A DNA stretch of 64,000 nucleotides from CBDFKV01 sp965249035 (GTDB taxonomy: Bacteria > Pseudomonadota > Gammaproteobacteria > Arenicellales > Poriferihabitantaceae): positions 1,426,001 to 1,490,000 of the forward strand of contig CBDFKV010000007.1 in the NCBI GenBank assembly GCA_965249035.1, given 5' to 3'. The notes below the pieces were generated by a model that saw nothing but the letters and a program-made list of their open reading frames with translations, was not told the DNA's origin and made no database searches. Both the position numbers and the translations under genes were made by a program. Of this stretch, positions 17,457 to 26,228 are shown in pieces (within the stretch, counting starts at the first letter, position 1; every line of letters begins with the position of its first letter).

Positions 17457-19298
17457 TTAGCCGCTAGCTTCAGCTGATTTAGCTTCCTCTTCAGCACTTT
17501 CATCATAAAATGCTTCTGACTCTTCAACGGTTTTTGCCATCCGTCGTGCAAAGGAATAGATGCGACGCAAGGTCTCAAATAAGTCGTCTTCCAGCGCAAA
17601 TACTTCAACCCGATTCGGATCGTCCGACTGAAAGCGCAGCAGTTGCTGGGTATGAATTTGGTCCAGCATCATGTCCATTTCATCTTTGAATTCAAGCACG
17701 AAATTAGCCGCAACCGCATTTTCCTGAGACACGGCGCGTATGGCTTGCTCCAAAGAATCATCTACCATCGCAAATAATTCGTTGATCCGCTCTTCAGTAC
17801 CCGGGCTGATCTCGATATTCTTGTCTAGCTTTTCTTCACCAATCACCACTAAGCGCGTTGCAATCAGCTCACTAACAGATTCTAAAGCGCTGATTGAGCG
17901 CAACAAACTCTGTAGCTCTTGAGTCAAATCTTCGGACAAAGTTTCTTTACTAATTTTACGCAGATAACCGAGCGAGTCTCGGTACAGTTCACGCACCGCT
18001 TCAACTTGTTCTTTTGCTTGCTCAATCGCGCTTCTGTCACCTTTCAGAATGCCCGTCATCGAGCTCTTCAGCATCGATTGCACGTATTCGCCGATATGCA
18101 GCACTTCAAGGCGTACGCTATCGATTGCTAAGCTGGGCGTGGATATCAGTGCCTCATTCAAGTAGCGCGGCTTGGCCCGCTTTTTATCAACGCCGGCACT
18201 TTCTTCTCGATCAGGTATCAGCTTGGTAACCAATTTAGCCATTTGAGGCGCAAACCAGATAAAGATGAACGTATTAGCGATATTAAAAATGGTGTGGGCA
18301 TTGGCGATTTGTCGCGGCGTTTCCGCAGCCAACCTATCGGCACCACTGAGCTCCGCATGAGCGGGCGAGACGTTACTCACCAACTCTGCCAACCAGGGTA
18401 TAAATGCAATCCACAGCGCCACTCCAGCAATATTAAAAATAACATGTACCATCGCAGCACGCCTGGCTTCGCTGGGCTTGCCGATCGATGCCAGCAGAGC
18501 AGTGACGCACGTACCAACATTAGCTCCAAATGCCAATGCGATTCCGGCTGGCAAGGTAATAAACCCCTGGCTCGCCATAGCGATTACAATACCCGTGGTC
18601 GCTGATGATGACTGCACCAAGCCAGTAAAAGCGGCTGCCACCAAAATGCCAATTACTGGATTCTCCATGCTGATCATTAAGTCAAGGAACGGCTGAAATG
18701 TTCTGAGCGGCTTCATAGCATCGCTCATGATACTCATGCCGAAAAAGATCAAACCGAGGCCCATCAGCATTGCGCCATAATGCTTGATCTTGTCCTTCTT
18801 ACCCGCGAACAACATCGCAAAACCAATCGCAATCATTAGCATCGCGGCTTTGGTGACTTTGAACGCAACAATCTGTGCGGTGATGGTGGTGCCGATATTG
18901 GCACCCATAATCACGCCAATCGACTGAGTCAGCGTCATCAGTCCAGCTGAAATAAACCCGACCACCAATACGGTCGTAACCGATGAAGATTGGATAACTG
19001 CGGTGATAAACGCGCCGGTGATCGCGCCCATAAAGCGGTTCTTAGTCAATTTCTCCAAAATATCGCGCATACGCGTGCCAGCAACCGCTTTCAGCGAGTC
19101 TGACATTTGCTCCATGCCGAATAAAAACAGCGCCAAGCCACCAAATAATTGCATCGCCATTTGCATCCACTGGATCTCTGCGGGCGCCGCATCAGACGCT
19201 GCCCACACTGCCAAAGGAATCATCGTGACGGCGAAAAACAGGAATAAAGGGATAACAGCCAGATTAGCCTGGCGAAAGCTTGAGGGTAGTCGTTGCAT
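17457..19298 (-). CDS. Na+/phosphate cotransporter family protein with PhoU-like tail
   Basis: The 613-residue membrane protein has the duplicated Na/Pi-cotransporter core. Its two QSSS signatures are in AVIQSSSVTTVLV (about residue 107) and LVQSSSATTGIVIA (about 235). There are about eight to nine hydrophobic segments up to residue 380. The C-terminal 200 residues are helical and PhoU-like (VEAVRELYRDSLGYLRKI, then RRMAKTVEESEAF). This is the NptA/YjbB layout, which moves phosphate with sodium and is often an exporter in bacteria. No pho box or pst gene is visible nearby. Confidence 0.88.
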   Translation of the reverse strand: MQRLPSSFRQANLAVIPLFLFFAVTMIPLAVWAASDAAPAEIQWMQMAMQLFGGLALFLFGMEQMSDSLKAVAGTRMRDILEKLTKNRFMGAITGAFITAVIQSSSVTTVLVVGFISAGLMTLTQSIGVIMGANIGTTITAQIVAFKVTKAAMLMIAIGFAMLFAGKKDKIKHYGAMLMGLGLIFFGMSIMSDAMKPLRTFQPFLDLMISMENPVIGILVAAAFTGLVQSSSATTGIVIAMASQGFITLPAGIALAFGANVGTCVTALLASIGKPSEARRAAMVHVIFNIAGVALWIAFIPWLAELVSNVSPAHAELSGADRLAAETPRQIANAHTIFNIANTFIFIWFAPQMAKLVTKLIPDREESAGVDKKRAKPRYLNEALISTPSLAIDSVRLEVLHIGEYVQSMLKSSMTGILKGDRSAIEQAKEQVEAVRELYRDSLGYLRKISKETLSEDLTQELQSLLRSISALESVSELIATRLVVIGEEKLDKNIEISPGTEERINELFAMVDDSLEQAIRAVSQENAVAANFVLEFKDEMDMMLDQIHTQQLLRFQSDDPNRVEVFALEDDLFETLRRIYSFARRMAKTVEESEAFYDESAEEEAKSAEASG

Positions 19299-19468
19299 GT
19301 CGTTTTTTATGGTTTAGTTAGCACTCATAGGTGCCTTTATTCTCCACTCGAAGTGCTCCGAGTGTACACGAAAAAATGACTTAGATTAAAGCGGTTTAGT
19401 CTGGCATCAGCGCCTTTAGTTGCTATGCTACGCCCTACACAGCAACTAATTAGCGCCCTAGAAAACCT

Positions 19469-19792
19469 TTAAGACGGGTCGCCTTGGGTGGTTTCGTTAG
19501 TGTCTTGAGGCTCTGCTGCAGCAGTCGCCTCAGAATCAGATTCTGACTTGGCCATTGCCTCTTTGAGCATGACGATGCCTTTTTTACGCTCCGTTTTGAT
19601 GATCTTGAGCTTGCGTCGCATCTGGCGCGCTTTGTCTTGATCCTGTTCAACCTCAAGGTCAGCTTTGATTTGACGCTTCTCTTCTTTAAGTTGTTTCAAC
19701 AGGCTTTTTATCTTCTTCTTTTTCTTAATGACCTTCTTGGTCTTGGCGTTGATCAATCCGTCGAGTTGTTCGAGTGCTTTTTTAATTTTCAT
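19469..19792 (-). CDS. Small lysine-rich coiled-coil protein, function unknown
   Basis: A 107-residue protein, MKIKKALEQLDGLINAKTKK onwards, almost entirely charged. Residues 1-80 are Lys/Glu/Leu-rich and should form one long helix or coiled coil. The last 27 residues are an acidic Ser/Thr/Ala tail (SESDSEATAAAEPQ). No signal peptide or membrane segment is seen. Coding is plausible because the frame is free of stops with an ATG and no competing frame, but I do not recognise the family. The neighbours do not suggest a function. Confidence 0.55.
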   Translation of the reverse strand: MKIKKALEQLDGLINAKTKKVIKKKKKIKSLLKQLKEEKRQIKADLEVEQDQDKARQMRRKLKIIKTERKKGIVMLKEAMAKSESDSEATAAAEPQDTNETTQGDPS

Positions 19793-20097
19793 GGTTTTTT
19801 ACCTCGCCTGGGTCTACGTTGGTCTTACAATGGTCTCCCGACTTAACAGCGTGGCCAGTCTATTCAAATAGCGTGCTCACACTACATAACGACGGATCAT
19901 AGCGAAATTCTAAGGCATACGCCATCTTGGTGAGCACATCAGGGTACCGCACAAATGTGTCATTTGTATAAATTTATTAGGCACGACCCCGACACAAGCA
20001 CGTTGCGTTATGGTCTGATCTAACGAAAGTTTTGCGGTATTTTTCCTGGCGCGAATTGCCTACAATCCGGTCGACCTTCATTACCCATTCAAATCGC
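19793..20097. other. Divergent intergenic region with operator-like palindrome
   Basis: About 305 bases between the coiled-coil gene (minus) and the flavoreductase gene (plus), with no gene that I can support. It holds a perfect 7+3+7 palindrome (ACAAATG-TGT-CATTTGT) at 19951-19967 followed by an AT-rich run, an 8-bp inverted pair GTGCTCAC (19873-19880) and GTGAGCAC (19930-19937), and a TACAAT -10-like box at 20061-20066 about 30 bases before the flavoreductase ATG. Confidence 0.4.
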
Positions 20098-21120
20098 ATG
20101 CCGAACACAGTCACCAATGCTCGCAACAACGCTTCATTTATTGTCGACAAAGATGAAACTGTCTTGGCCGCCGCACTTAGGAACGGCCATGTATTTGCTT
20201 ATGGCTGCCAAATGGGCTTGTGTGGGGATTGCAAAACTGACCTGGTCTCCGGTGAAATCGACTATGGTGACTATGACGAATCAACGCTGACCGAAGATGA
20301 AAAGGCTGATGGCAAAATACTGCTGTGCCAAGCTAAAGCCAATAGTGATATCGTGATTGATGCCGAAGAGCTAACTATTGCCGAAGGCATCGAAATCAAA
20401 ACCTTGCCGACCCGAATTAACGAGCTGAATGTGTTGGCTGACGATGTCATGCAGGTGTTTTTACGCTTACCGAATACACAAACCTTTAATTTCCTGCCCG
20501 GGCAATACATCCACTTACTGCTTCAGGAAGGCAAACAACGCAGCTTTTCAATCGCCAATTTGCCCGATAACGCTAAAGAGAACGGCATTGAGCTGCATCT
20601 TCGCCTGGTGCCTGGTGGGTTTTATACCCCTCGCTTTTTTTCAGATGCCAAGCTCAAAGACATCATTCGCATTCAAGGACCATTCGGCACCTATTATTTG
20701 CGCAAAGAAGATGAACGACCGATCATCATGGTTGCGGGTGGAACGGGATTTGCACCGATTAAGGGCTTAATCGAAGACGCTATCGACAGCGGCTTAGAGC
20801 AGCCGATTCACTTATTCTGGGGGGCTCGAGCCAGCCAGGATTTGTATATGGATGAGCTATGCCAATCTTGGGCCAAGCAACATGACAACATCCAATACAC
20901 CCCGGTATTATCCGAACCCGATGCCGATTGGCAAGGCGCTAGCGGCTTTGTACATGAAACGGTGCTTGCCTCTTATCCTGACTTGAGCAACCATTGCGCT
21001 TACGTCAGCGGCCCGCCGATTATGATTGATGCGGTGACTGCAGGTGCGGTTAAGAATGGTTTAAATCAGGAACTGTTATATACCGACTCGTTTGACTACG
21101 CGGCAGCGCTGGGTGCTTAA
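20098..21120 (+). CDS. 2Fe-2S ferredoxin-FAD/NAD(P) oxidoreductase (CDP-6-deoxyglucoseen reductase-like)
   Basis: The frame is open from 20032, but the ATG at 20098 (MPNTVTNARNNASF) starts just before the ferredoxin fold, giving 340 residues. Residues about 10-92 are a plant-type 2Fe-2S domain with YGCQMGLCGDCKTD and LLCQA supplying the four cysteines. An FAD-binding barrel (RSFSIANLP) and an NAD(P)-binding domain (MVAGGTGFAPIKGLIED, then YVSGPPIM) follow. This is the electron-donor layout of oxygenase reductases and of AscD/E3. No oxygenase or sugar gene is adjacent, so the acceptor is unknown. Confidence 0.88.
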   Translation: MPNTVTNARNNASFIVDKDETVLAAALRNGHVFAYGCQMGLCGDCKTDLVSGEIDYGDYDESTLTEDEKADGKILLCQAKANSDIVIDAEELTIAEGIEIKTLPTRINELNVLADDVMQVFLRLPNTQTFNFLPGQYIHLLLQEGKQRSFSIANLPDNAKENGIELHLRLVPGGFYTPRFFSDAKLKDIIRIQGPFGTYYLRKEDERPIIMVAGGTGFAPIKGLIEDAIDSGLEQPIHLFWGARASQDLYMDELCQSWAKQHDNIQYTPVLSEPDADWQGASGFVHETVLASYPDLSNHCAYVSGPPIMIDAVTAGAVKNGLNQELLYTDSFDYAAALGA

Positions 21121-21139
21121 TTGGTCTTGATAGCGGTAT

Positions 21140-21523
21140 TCATGCGTCAAAACTGACGCCAACCTGGCTTTGATAGACCTTGTCGTACACCAGCTCTATG
21201 GATACATCGCCCTTAACATCACCCTGGACATCACTCATCTGCACTTGCTTGAGTTCTGGGATGCGAACCGCCAGCCAAGAGCACATCGCTGCAGCCGCGG
21301 ATTCGTTGTCAGCCCGGATGGCATGATACAAGTTTGAAGCCACAAACTGCGCTTGCTGCTCTAGTTCCGGCGTGTCGATCGTTTCATCTCCCAAACGCAC
21401 ACCCTTTGCCATCTGCTGATCCATCTTTTCCAGATAATCTGCTTGCTTGGCAACTAGCGCTACTTCACGGTCGTATTCCAGCTGGGCGATGCCGTTTAAA
21501 AGAATCGCAAGTTTGTATCGCAT
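21140..21523 (-). CDS. Conserved-looking small protein, function unknown
   Basis: A 127-residue acidic, soluble protein (MRYKLAILLNGIAQLEYD at the start) rich in Gln and Ala with no signal peptide. Residues 60-90 (ASNLYHAIRADNESAAAAMCSWLAVRIPEL) look helical and the C-terminal 35 residues (VKGDVSIELVYDKVY) like strands. Convergent with the flavoreductase gene (stops 20 bp apart). I do not recognise the family and no function can be inferred. Confidence 0.6.
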   Translation of the reverse strand: MRYKLAILLNGIAQLEYDREVALVAKQADYLEKMDQQMAKGVRLGDETIDTPELEQQAQFVASNLYHAIRADNESAAAAMCSWLAVRIPELKQVQMSDVQGDVKGDVSIELVYDKVYQSQVGVSFDA

Positions 21524-21633
21524 ATAGTGACTCGGTTATTTGTGGGGCAGATACCGTATCAAAACCCAACCCAGCTTAAAACCACCCCATAGAGACAGGT
21601 TTGAAGTTGGTTTCGATAACCTTTGGTAGGCCT

Positions 21634-21661
21634 TGATTCGTTACCAAGATGCGCTATATTA
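21634..21661 (+). promoter_or_regulatory. Sigma-70-type promoter for the SPFH-NfeD operon
   Basis: TTGATT at 21634-21639 and TATATT at 21656-21661 with a 16-base spacer match the consensus at 4/6 and 5/6 positions. They lie 66 bases upstream of the SPFH start, which has a GAGG ribosome-binding site at about 21715. Confidence 0.5.
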
Positions 21662-21726
21662 ATCCTAAGGGCTGATAAAGGAATTGTAATCGCCCAACAA
21701 AAACACATTTAGCTGAGGAACATACC

Positions 21727-22662
21727 ATGGAACTACTACCGATTCTCGTACTCGCCTTTGCCGTAATTATCGTCTTTTTGGGGGCAAAAATAGTGCCACA
21801 GGGAGAAGAATACACGGTCGAACGCTTAGGAAAATATACCCGCACGCTAAAACCAGGCTTTCACGTTATCATTCCAGTGGTTGACTCGATTGGCACCAAG
21901 CTCAACATGATGGAGCAGGTCAAAGACGTGCCCTCACAAGAGGTCATCACCAAAGACAACGCCATGGTGCAAGTTGATGGGGTGGTATTTTTCCAAATTA
22001 TTGATGCAGCCAAAGCAGCCTACGAGGTGCGCGACCTTGACCGCGCCATCATGAATTTAACCATGACTAATATCCGTACTGTCATGGGCTCGATGGACTT
22101 AGATGAATTGCTGTCGCAGCGCGAACGAATTAATGCGTCCTTGCTTAATGTGGTCGATGAAGCCGCCAGCAACTGGGGTGTACACATTACCCGGGTTGAA
22201 ATCAAAGATATCAACCCACCACAAGACCTGGTCAATTCAATGGCCCGGCAAATGAAGGCTGAGCGAGATAAGCGCGCTACCATCCTCGATGCTCAAGCAG
22301 TTCGTGAAGCAGATATTCAACGCGCTGAAGGTGAAAAGCGCGCACAAGTATTGGCCGCTGAAGGTCTTAAAGAAGCAGCTTTCCGCGAAGCTGAAGCCCG
22401 CGAACGGTCGGCCGAAGCCGAGGCAAAAGCCACCACCATGGTATCTGAAGCCATTGCTAAGGGTGACGTTAACGCGATCAATTATTTTGTCGCCCAAAGA
22501 TACACTGAAGCGCTGAAAGAAATTGCCTCTGCACCCAACCAAAAACTGGTGCTGATGCCGCTAGAAGCCAGTAGCCTCATTGGCTCAATTGCTGGTATTG
22601 CTGAATTGGCCAAAGGTATTGGTACCGAAACCAAAAAAAGTAAAGACAAGGAGTCGAGCTAA
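21727..22662 (+). CDS. SPFH/band-7 membrane protein (QmcA/paraslipin type)
   Basis: The 311-residue protein has an N-terminal membrane segment (LLPILVLAFAVIIVFLGAKIV, 3-23) and then a typical stomatin/prohibitin domain: YTVERLGKYTRTLKPGFHVIIP, PSQEVITKDNAMVQVDGVVFF, and a heptad-rich Glu/Ala/Arg coiled coil from about 175 (RDKRATILDAQAVREADIQR). Such proteins form large membrane-anchored oligomers that scaffold or regulate proteases. It overlaps the next gene as TAATG, and the pairing with an NfeD partner is the classic SPFH-NfeD operon. Confidence 0.92.
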   Translation: MELLPILVLAFAVIIVFLGAKIVPQGEEYTVERLGKYTRTLKPGFHVIIPVVDSIGTKLNMMEQVKDVPSQEVITKDNAMVQVDGVVFFQIIDAAKAAYEVRDLDRAIMNLTMTNIRTVMGSMDLDELLSQRERINASLLNVVDEAASNWGVHITRVEIKDINPPQDLVNSMARQMKAERDKRATILDAQAVREADIQRAEGEKRAQVLAAEGLKEAAFREAEARERSAEAEAKATTMVSEAIAKGDVNAINYFVAQRYTEALKEIASAPNQKLVLMPLEASSLIGSIAGIAELAKGIGTETKKSKDKESS

Positions 22663-23108
22663 TGGACGGGCTGTTTGATCACATCCAGTTTTGGCAATGG
22701 TGGGTGCTAGCGATGGTGATGTTTATTCTGGAAGTATTTTCGCCCGCGGCCATCTTCATGTGGATCGGCTTTGCAGCTGCAATCATGGGCTTCATCCTGC
22801 TCGCCGCACCCGAAATGGCGTGGGAAACACAGTTTTTACTATTCGCCGCCTTAAGCGTCGCGGCAATTTTTCTCGGCCGTTTATGGTTTCGCAAAAAACC
22901 CATAGCCACTGACCGCCCAGGTTTAAACCAACGCGGCGTCGATTTAATCGGCCAAGTGTTTCCGGTTACCCAAGCGATTAAAAATGGCACCGGCCGTATT
23001 AAAGTGGGTGACTCAAGTTGGAAAGCAATCGGCCCAGACTCCGCTGTGGGTGAGCGAGTCCGCGTGGTTGCAGTAGAGTCGGCCGCGCTCAAAGTAGAGC
23101 ATGATTAA
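22662..23108 (+). CDS. NfeD-family membrane protein (short form)
   Basis: The 148-residue protein has hydrophobic segments at about 9-27, 29-48 and 54-70, and then a C-terminal OB-fold-like beta domain (LIGQVFPVTQAIKNGTGRIKVGDSSWKAIGPD, then VRVVAVES). This is the short NfeD1b/YbbK-partner type without the ClpP-like protease domain. The partner is the SPFH protein encoded immediately upstream, whose oligomer it probably caps or anchors. It is convergent with tsaD. Confidence 0.9.
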   Translation: MDGLFDHIQFWQWWVLAMVMFILEVFSPAAIFMWIGFAAAIMGFILLAAPEMAWETQFLLFAALSVAAIFLGRLWFRKKPIATDRPGLNQRGVDLIGQVFPVTQAIKNGTGRIKVGDSSWKAIGPDSAVGERVRVVAVESAALKVEHD

Positions 23109-23127
23109 GGCAGCCTAACTAAAGCGC

Positions 23128-24153
23128 TCAAATTGGGCTGAGGCTGTCTAAATCCCAGCGCGGCTGAATATTAAATGCCAGCGACTGACTGACCTGCGAC
23201 CGTAATCGTACTGCACCGGCGTAAGCAATCATCGCCCCATTGTCGGTACAAAACTCGAATCTTGGATAATAGACTTCAGCGCCTTCAGCCTCGGCCATCT
23301 CTCGCACCCGCTGCCGTAATTGCTGATTGGCGCCCACTCCGCCAGCTATTACCAAGGTTTGGTACCCCGTCTGCTGCAATGCGCGGCGGCACTTGATCAT
23401 CAAGGTATCCGTCACTGCATCCTGAAAGGCATAGGCGATATCGGCAACCGTTTGCTGATTCAAATCATCTGCTGCTTTACACTGCTGGGCAGTGGTCAAG
23501 GCAAAGGTTTTCAAACCACTGAAACTGAAATCCAGCCCCGGCCGATTAACCATTGGGCGCGGAAAATCAAAGCGATCTGTACTGCCTAGTTGCGCTACTT
23601 TGGCGATCGACGGCCCACCAGGATAACTCAAGCCCAATAATTTGGCCGTTTTATCAAATGCCTCTCCAGCCGCATCATCTAAACTTTGGCCCAAAATAGC
23701 GTAATCACCGATCGCTTTGACATCGACCAGCAAGGTATGACCACCAGACACCAGCAACGCTACGAAGGGGGCTTGTGGCGGTGTTGTTTCGAGCATCGGC
23801 GCGAGTAGGTGACCTTCCATGTGATGAACCCCAACGGCGGGCACGCCCCAGCCAAAGGCTAAGCTGCGGCCAACCGATGCCCCGACTAGCAATGCGCCGG
23901 CCAAGCCTGGCCCAGCGGTATAGGCAACTGCATCGGGTTTTTGCCCTTGATTAGCGACGTCGTTAATTACCGCATCAACCAGCGGCGTCAATGTCCGAAT
24001 ATGATCGCGCGCAGCCAGCTCCGGCACCACCCCACCATAAGGCTGGTGGAGTTCAATTTGTGAGGCCAGTTTATGCACCAACAAACCTTTCTCATCATCA
24101 TAAATCGCTACACCCGTATCATCGCAAGAGGTTTCTATTCCCAGCACGCGCAT
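23128..24153 (-). CDS. tsaD: tRNA N6-adenosine threonylcarbamoyltransferase
   Basis: Transfers the threonylcarbamoyl group to A37 of ANN-reading tRNAs, working with TsaB and TsaE. The 341-residue protein has IETSCDDTGVAIYDD at its start, the metal-binding HMEGHL (about residue 111), VALLVSGGHTLLVDV and VIAGGVGANQQLR. Length is normal. In many gammaproteobacteria it is divergent from rpsU-dnaG-rpoD; here it is instead downstream of a Nudix gene whose stop overlaps its start, and rpsU is 20 kb away. Confidence 0.97.
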   Translation of the reverse strand: MRVLGIETSCDDTGVAIYDDEKGLLVHKLASQIELHQPYGGVVPELAARDHIRTLTPLVDAVINDVANQGQKPDAVAYTAGPGLAGALLVGASVGRSLAFGWGVPAVGVHHMEGHLLAPMLETTPPQAPFVALLVSGGHTLLVDVKAIGDYAILGQSLDDAAGEAFDKTAKLLGLSYPGGPSIAKVAQLGSTDRFDFPRPMVNRPGLDFSFSGLKTFALTTAQQCKAADDLNQQTVADIAYAFQDAVTDTLMIKCRRALQQTGYQTLVIAGGVGANQQLRQRVREMAEAEGAEVYYPRFEFCTDNGAMIAYAGAVRLRSQVSQSLAFNIQPRWDLDSLSPI

Positions 24154-24698
24154 TAGACTATATCCTCAACATACAGACCAAATTTACCTGTGCTGCGATC
24201 GGCAAAAAAACACTCGAGCGTACGTCGAATCATCGGAAAAGAAATCTCATCCCACGGGATTTCATGCTCTTTAAACAACGCAGTCTCCAGGCTTTCTTCA
24301 CCCACGCCGAAACCATCTTCGGACAGCAAATTCGCACGAAACATCATATACACCTGACTAAACCGTGGCACGCTGTGAATCGTATACAAACGCATGCGGT
24401 GCACCTCAGCGAGCGCTTCTTCCCAAGTTTCGCGAGCGGCGCATTGTTCAACCGACTCACCATTTTCCATAAAGCCGGCTGGCAAGGTCCAAGCGCCGTA
24501 GCGTGGCTCGATTGCCCGACGACACAATAAAATTCGGTCTTCCCAAACCGGTACTACGCCAGCCACCACTTTTGGATTTTGGTAATGGATGATACTGCAA
24601 CTGGTACACACATCGCGTTCACGGCTATCGCCGTCGGGGACAGCGCGCTGGGTCGTCGCACCGCAATCGGGGCAATTATTTATCGGGCGCATGGGCAT
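24153..24698 (-). CDS. Nudix hydrolase with N-terminal zinc ribbon
   Basis: The 181-residue protein has a CPDCG...CTSC zinc ribbon at residues 9-33 and a Nudix domain with the box GFMENGESVEQCAARETWEEALAEV (about 76-100), in which the usual final Gly-hydrophobic pair is Leu-Ala while the catalytic RE and EE are intact. Zinc-ribbon Nudix proteins include NudC-like NADH pyrophosphatases and RNA-decapping enzymes, but the full NudC layout is not present, so ADP-ribose or nucleotide-sugar substrates are also possible. Its stop and the tsaD start share one base. Confidence 0.85.
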   Translation of the reverse strand: MPMRPINNCPDCGATTQRAVPDGDSRERDVCTSCSIIHYQNPKVVAGVVPVWEDRILLCRRAIEPRYGAWTLPAGFMENGESVEQCAARETWEEALAEVHRMRLYTIHSVPRFSQVYMMFRANLLSEDGFGVGEESLETALFKEHEIPWDEISFPMIRRTLECFFADRSTGKFGLYVEDIV

Positions 24699-24806
24699 CT
24701 GCTATCATTCAGTTGACTTAGATTATACGTTAATCTGCCTTGTCTCCTCGAAACAGACATTGGCGCTAATTTGAAGGGATGAGGGCACATCCATTGAACC
24801 GACGAT

Positions 24807-25523
24807 ATGAATAAAAATATACTGATTACGGGCAACAGTGGCGGCTTGGGCCTGGCCTTCACCCAACATCTATTAAACCAAGACTATACTGTTTATGGTT
24901 GTAGCCGTCGCGGTTGCGCACTGCAACACCCCCAGCTATTCGACCACCCACTGGATTTGGCCGACCTCAGCGCGGTTCAAGCCGGTCTCGCTGAGCTACT
25001 CGGCGGTGTGGAATATCTTAAGACTGTCATCTTAAACGCGGGCATTCTCGGTGATATCCAAACGATGCCTACCATCGACATGGATAATCTAAAGTCGCTG
25101 ATGGATATCAATGTTTGGTCCAACAAGCTAGCGCTTGATTGGCTGCTGCAAAATGTTCCCCGCATCGATCAAGTGATCGCCATTTCGTCGGGTGCTGCGG
25201 TCAATGGTCATAAGGGTTGGGGCGCCTATTCCTTATCAAAGGCGGCGCTGAATATGTTGACCAAACTCTACGCCAGCGAATATCCATGCACCCACTTTAC
25301 CGCACTGGCGCCGGGCTTGGTCGATACCGCCATGCAAGATCACCTATGTAACCCACAACAAGTTGATGCTGAGCGCTTTCCATCGGTGCAAAAGCTGCGT
25401 GCCGCCCGTGGGACTGACAATATGCCGACGGCCGATCAAGCGGCCGCAACCATTCTGAGTTTATTGCCGACATTGCCCGACCGCACAGAAAGCGGTGCAT
25501 TTGTTGACGTACGCACGCTCTAG
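24807..25523 (+). CDS. Short-chain dehydrogenase/reductase
   Basis: The 238-residue SDR has the NAD(P)-binding TGNSGGLG at residues 8-15, NAG in VILNAGILG (about 76-84), a catalytic Ser in AISSGAAVNG and the active-site YSLSK (Tyr and Lys) near 147-151. Arg/Ser residues after the second strand (CSRRG) favour NADPH. It resembles the short fungal/bacterial C-factor-like SDRs. The substrate is unknown. It reads into aat, whose chosen start lies 14 bases after its stop. Confidence 0.88.
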   Translation: MNKNILITGNSGGLGLAFTQHLLNQDYTVYGCSRRGCALQHPQLFDHPLDLADLSAVQAGLAELLGGVEYLKTVILNAGILGDIQTMPTIDMDNLKSLMDINVWSNKLALDWLLQNVPRIDQVIAISSGAAVNGHKGWGAYSLSKAALNMLTKLYASEYPCTHFTALAPGLVDTAMQDHLCNPQQVDAERFPSVQKLRAARGTDNMPTADQAAATILSLLPTLPDRTESGAFVDVRTL

Positions 25524-25536
25524 CCAGCCCGGACCA

Positions 25537-26226
25537 ATGGCAACATTCACACCTGGCAAACACTTTTGTACGGGAGCTCTTGAGCCATTTCCTGATGTCG
25601 AACTGGCCAATAGCGATGGTTTGCTGGCATCCGGCGGTGACCTATCCCCTGAGCGATTACTGTGCGCATATAGCCAAGGGATTTTCCCTTGGTTTTCAGA
25701 GGGCCAGCCGATTCTGTGGTGGTCTCCAGACCCACGCTGCGTACTCTACCCTAAGCAGTTTCAATCACGCCGTAGCTTGCAGCAATCGATCAGAAAACAC
25801 TCATTCGAGTTCCAAGTAGATACCGCATTTGCCCAAGTGATCCAAGCCTGCGCGGCACCACGAGCCAGTGATAAAGGCGGCACCTGGATTACCAACGATA
25901 TGCAAGATGCCTATCTACACCTGCACCAACTGTGTATCGCCCATTCAGTCGAATGTTGGCAACGAAATCAGTTGGTGGGTGGCTTATACGGCGTTGTCAT
26001 CGGCAGCGTGTTTTTTGGTGAAAGCATGTTCAGCGACGTCAGCGATGCTTCCAAGGCAGCGCTGTGGTTTCTGTGTAAACAGTATGCACAGATCAGCCTG
26101 ATTGACTGCCAAATGACCACCTCCCACCTGTTATCGCTAGGTGCCATTGAAATTCCGCGAGTCCAATTTTTGCGAGAAATAGAAACGGCAATTCACCATC
26201 TGCCAGTGGTTGGGGCTACAATCTAG
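25537..26226 (+). CDS. aat: Leucyl/phenylalanyl-tRNA--protein transferase
   Basis: Adds Leu or Phe to N-terminal Arg/Lys residues, tagging proteins for ClpAP through ClpS. The ATG at 25537 (MATFTPGKHFCTGALEPFPD) gives 229 residues. Conserved stretches include GLLASGGDLSPERLLCAYSQGIFPWF, WWSPDPRCVL, GGLYGVVIGSVFFGESMF and SLIDCQMTTSHLLSLGA. An in-frame upstream start at 25495 would overlap the SDR gene by 29 bases and is less likely. It is two bases ahead of bpt, the other N-degron transferase. Confidence 0.95.
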   Translation: MATFTPGKHFCTGALEPFPDVELANSDGLLASGGDLSPERLLCAYSQGIFPWFSEGQPILWWSPDPRCVLYPKQFQSRRSLQQSIRKHSFEFQVDTAFAQVIQACAAPRASDKGGTWITNDMQDAYLHLHQLCIAHSVECWQRNQLVGGLYGVVIGSVFFGESMFSDVSDASKAALWFLCKQYAQISLIDCQMTTSHLLSLGAIEIPRVQFLREIETAIHHLPVVGATI

Positions 26227-26228
26227 CC

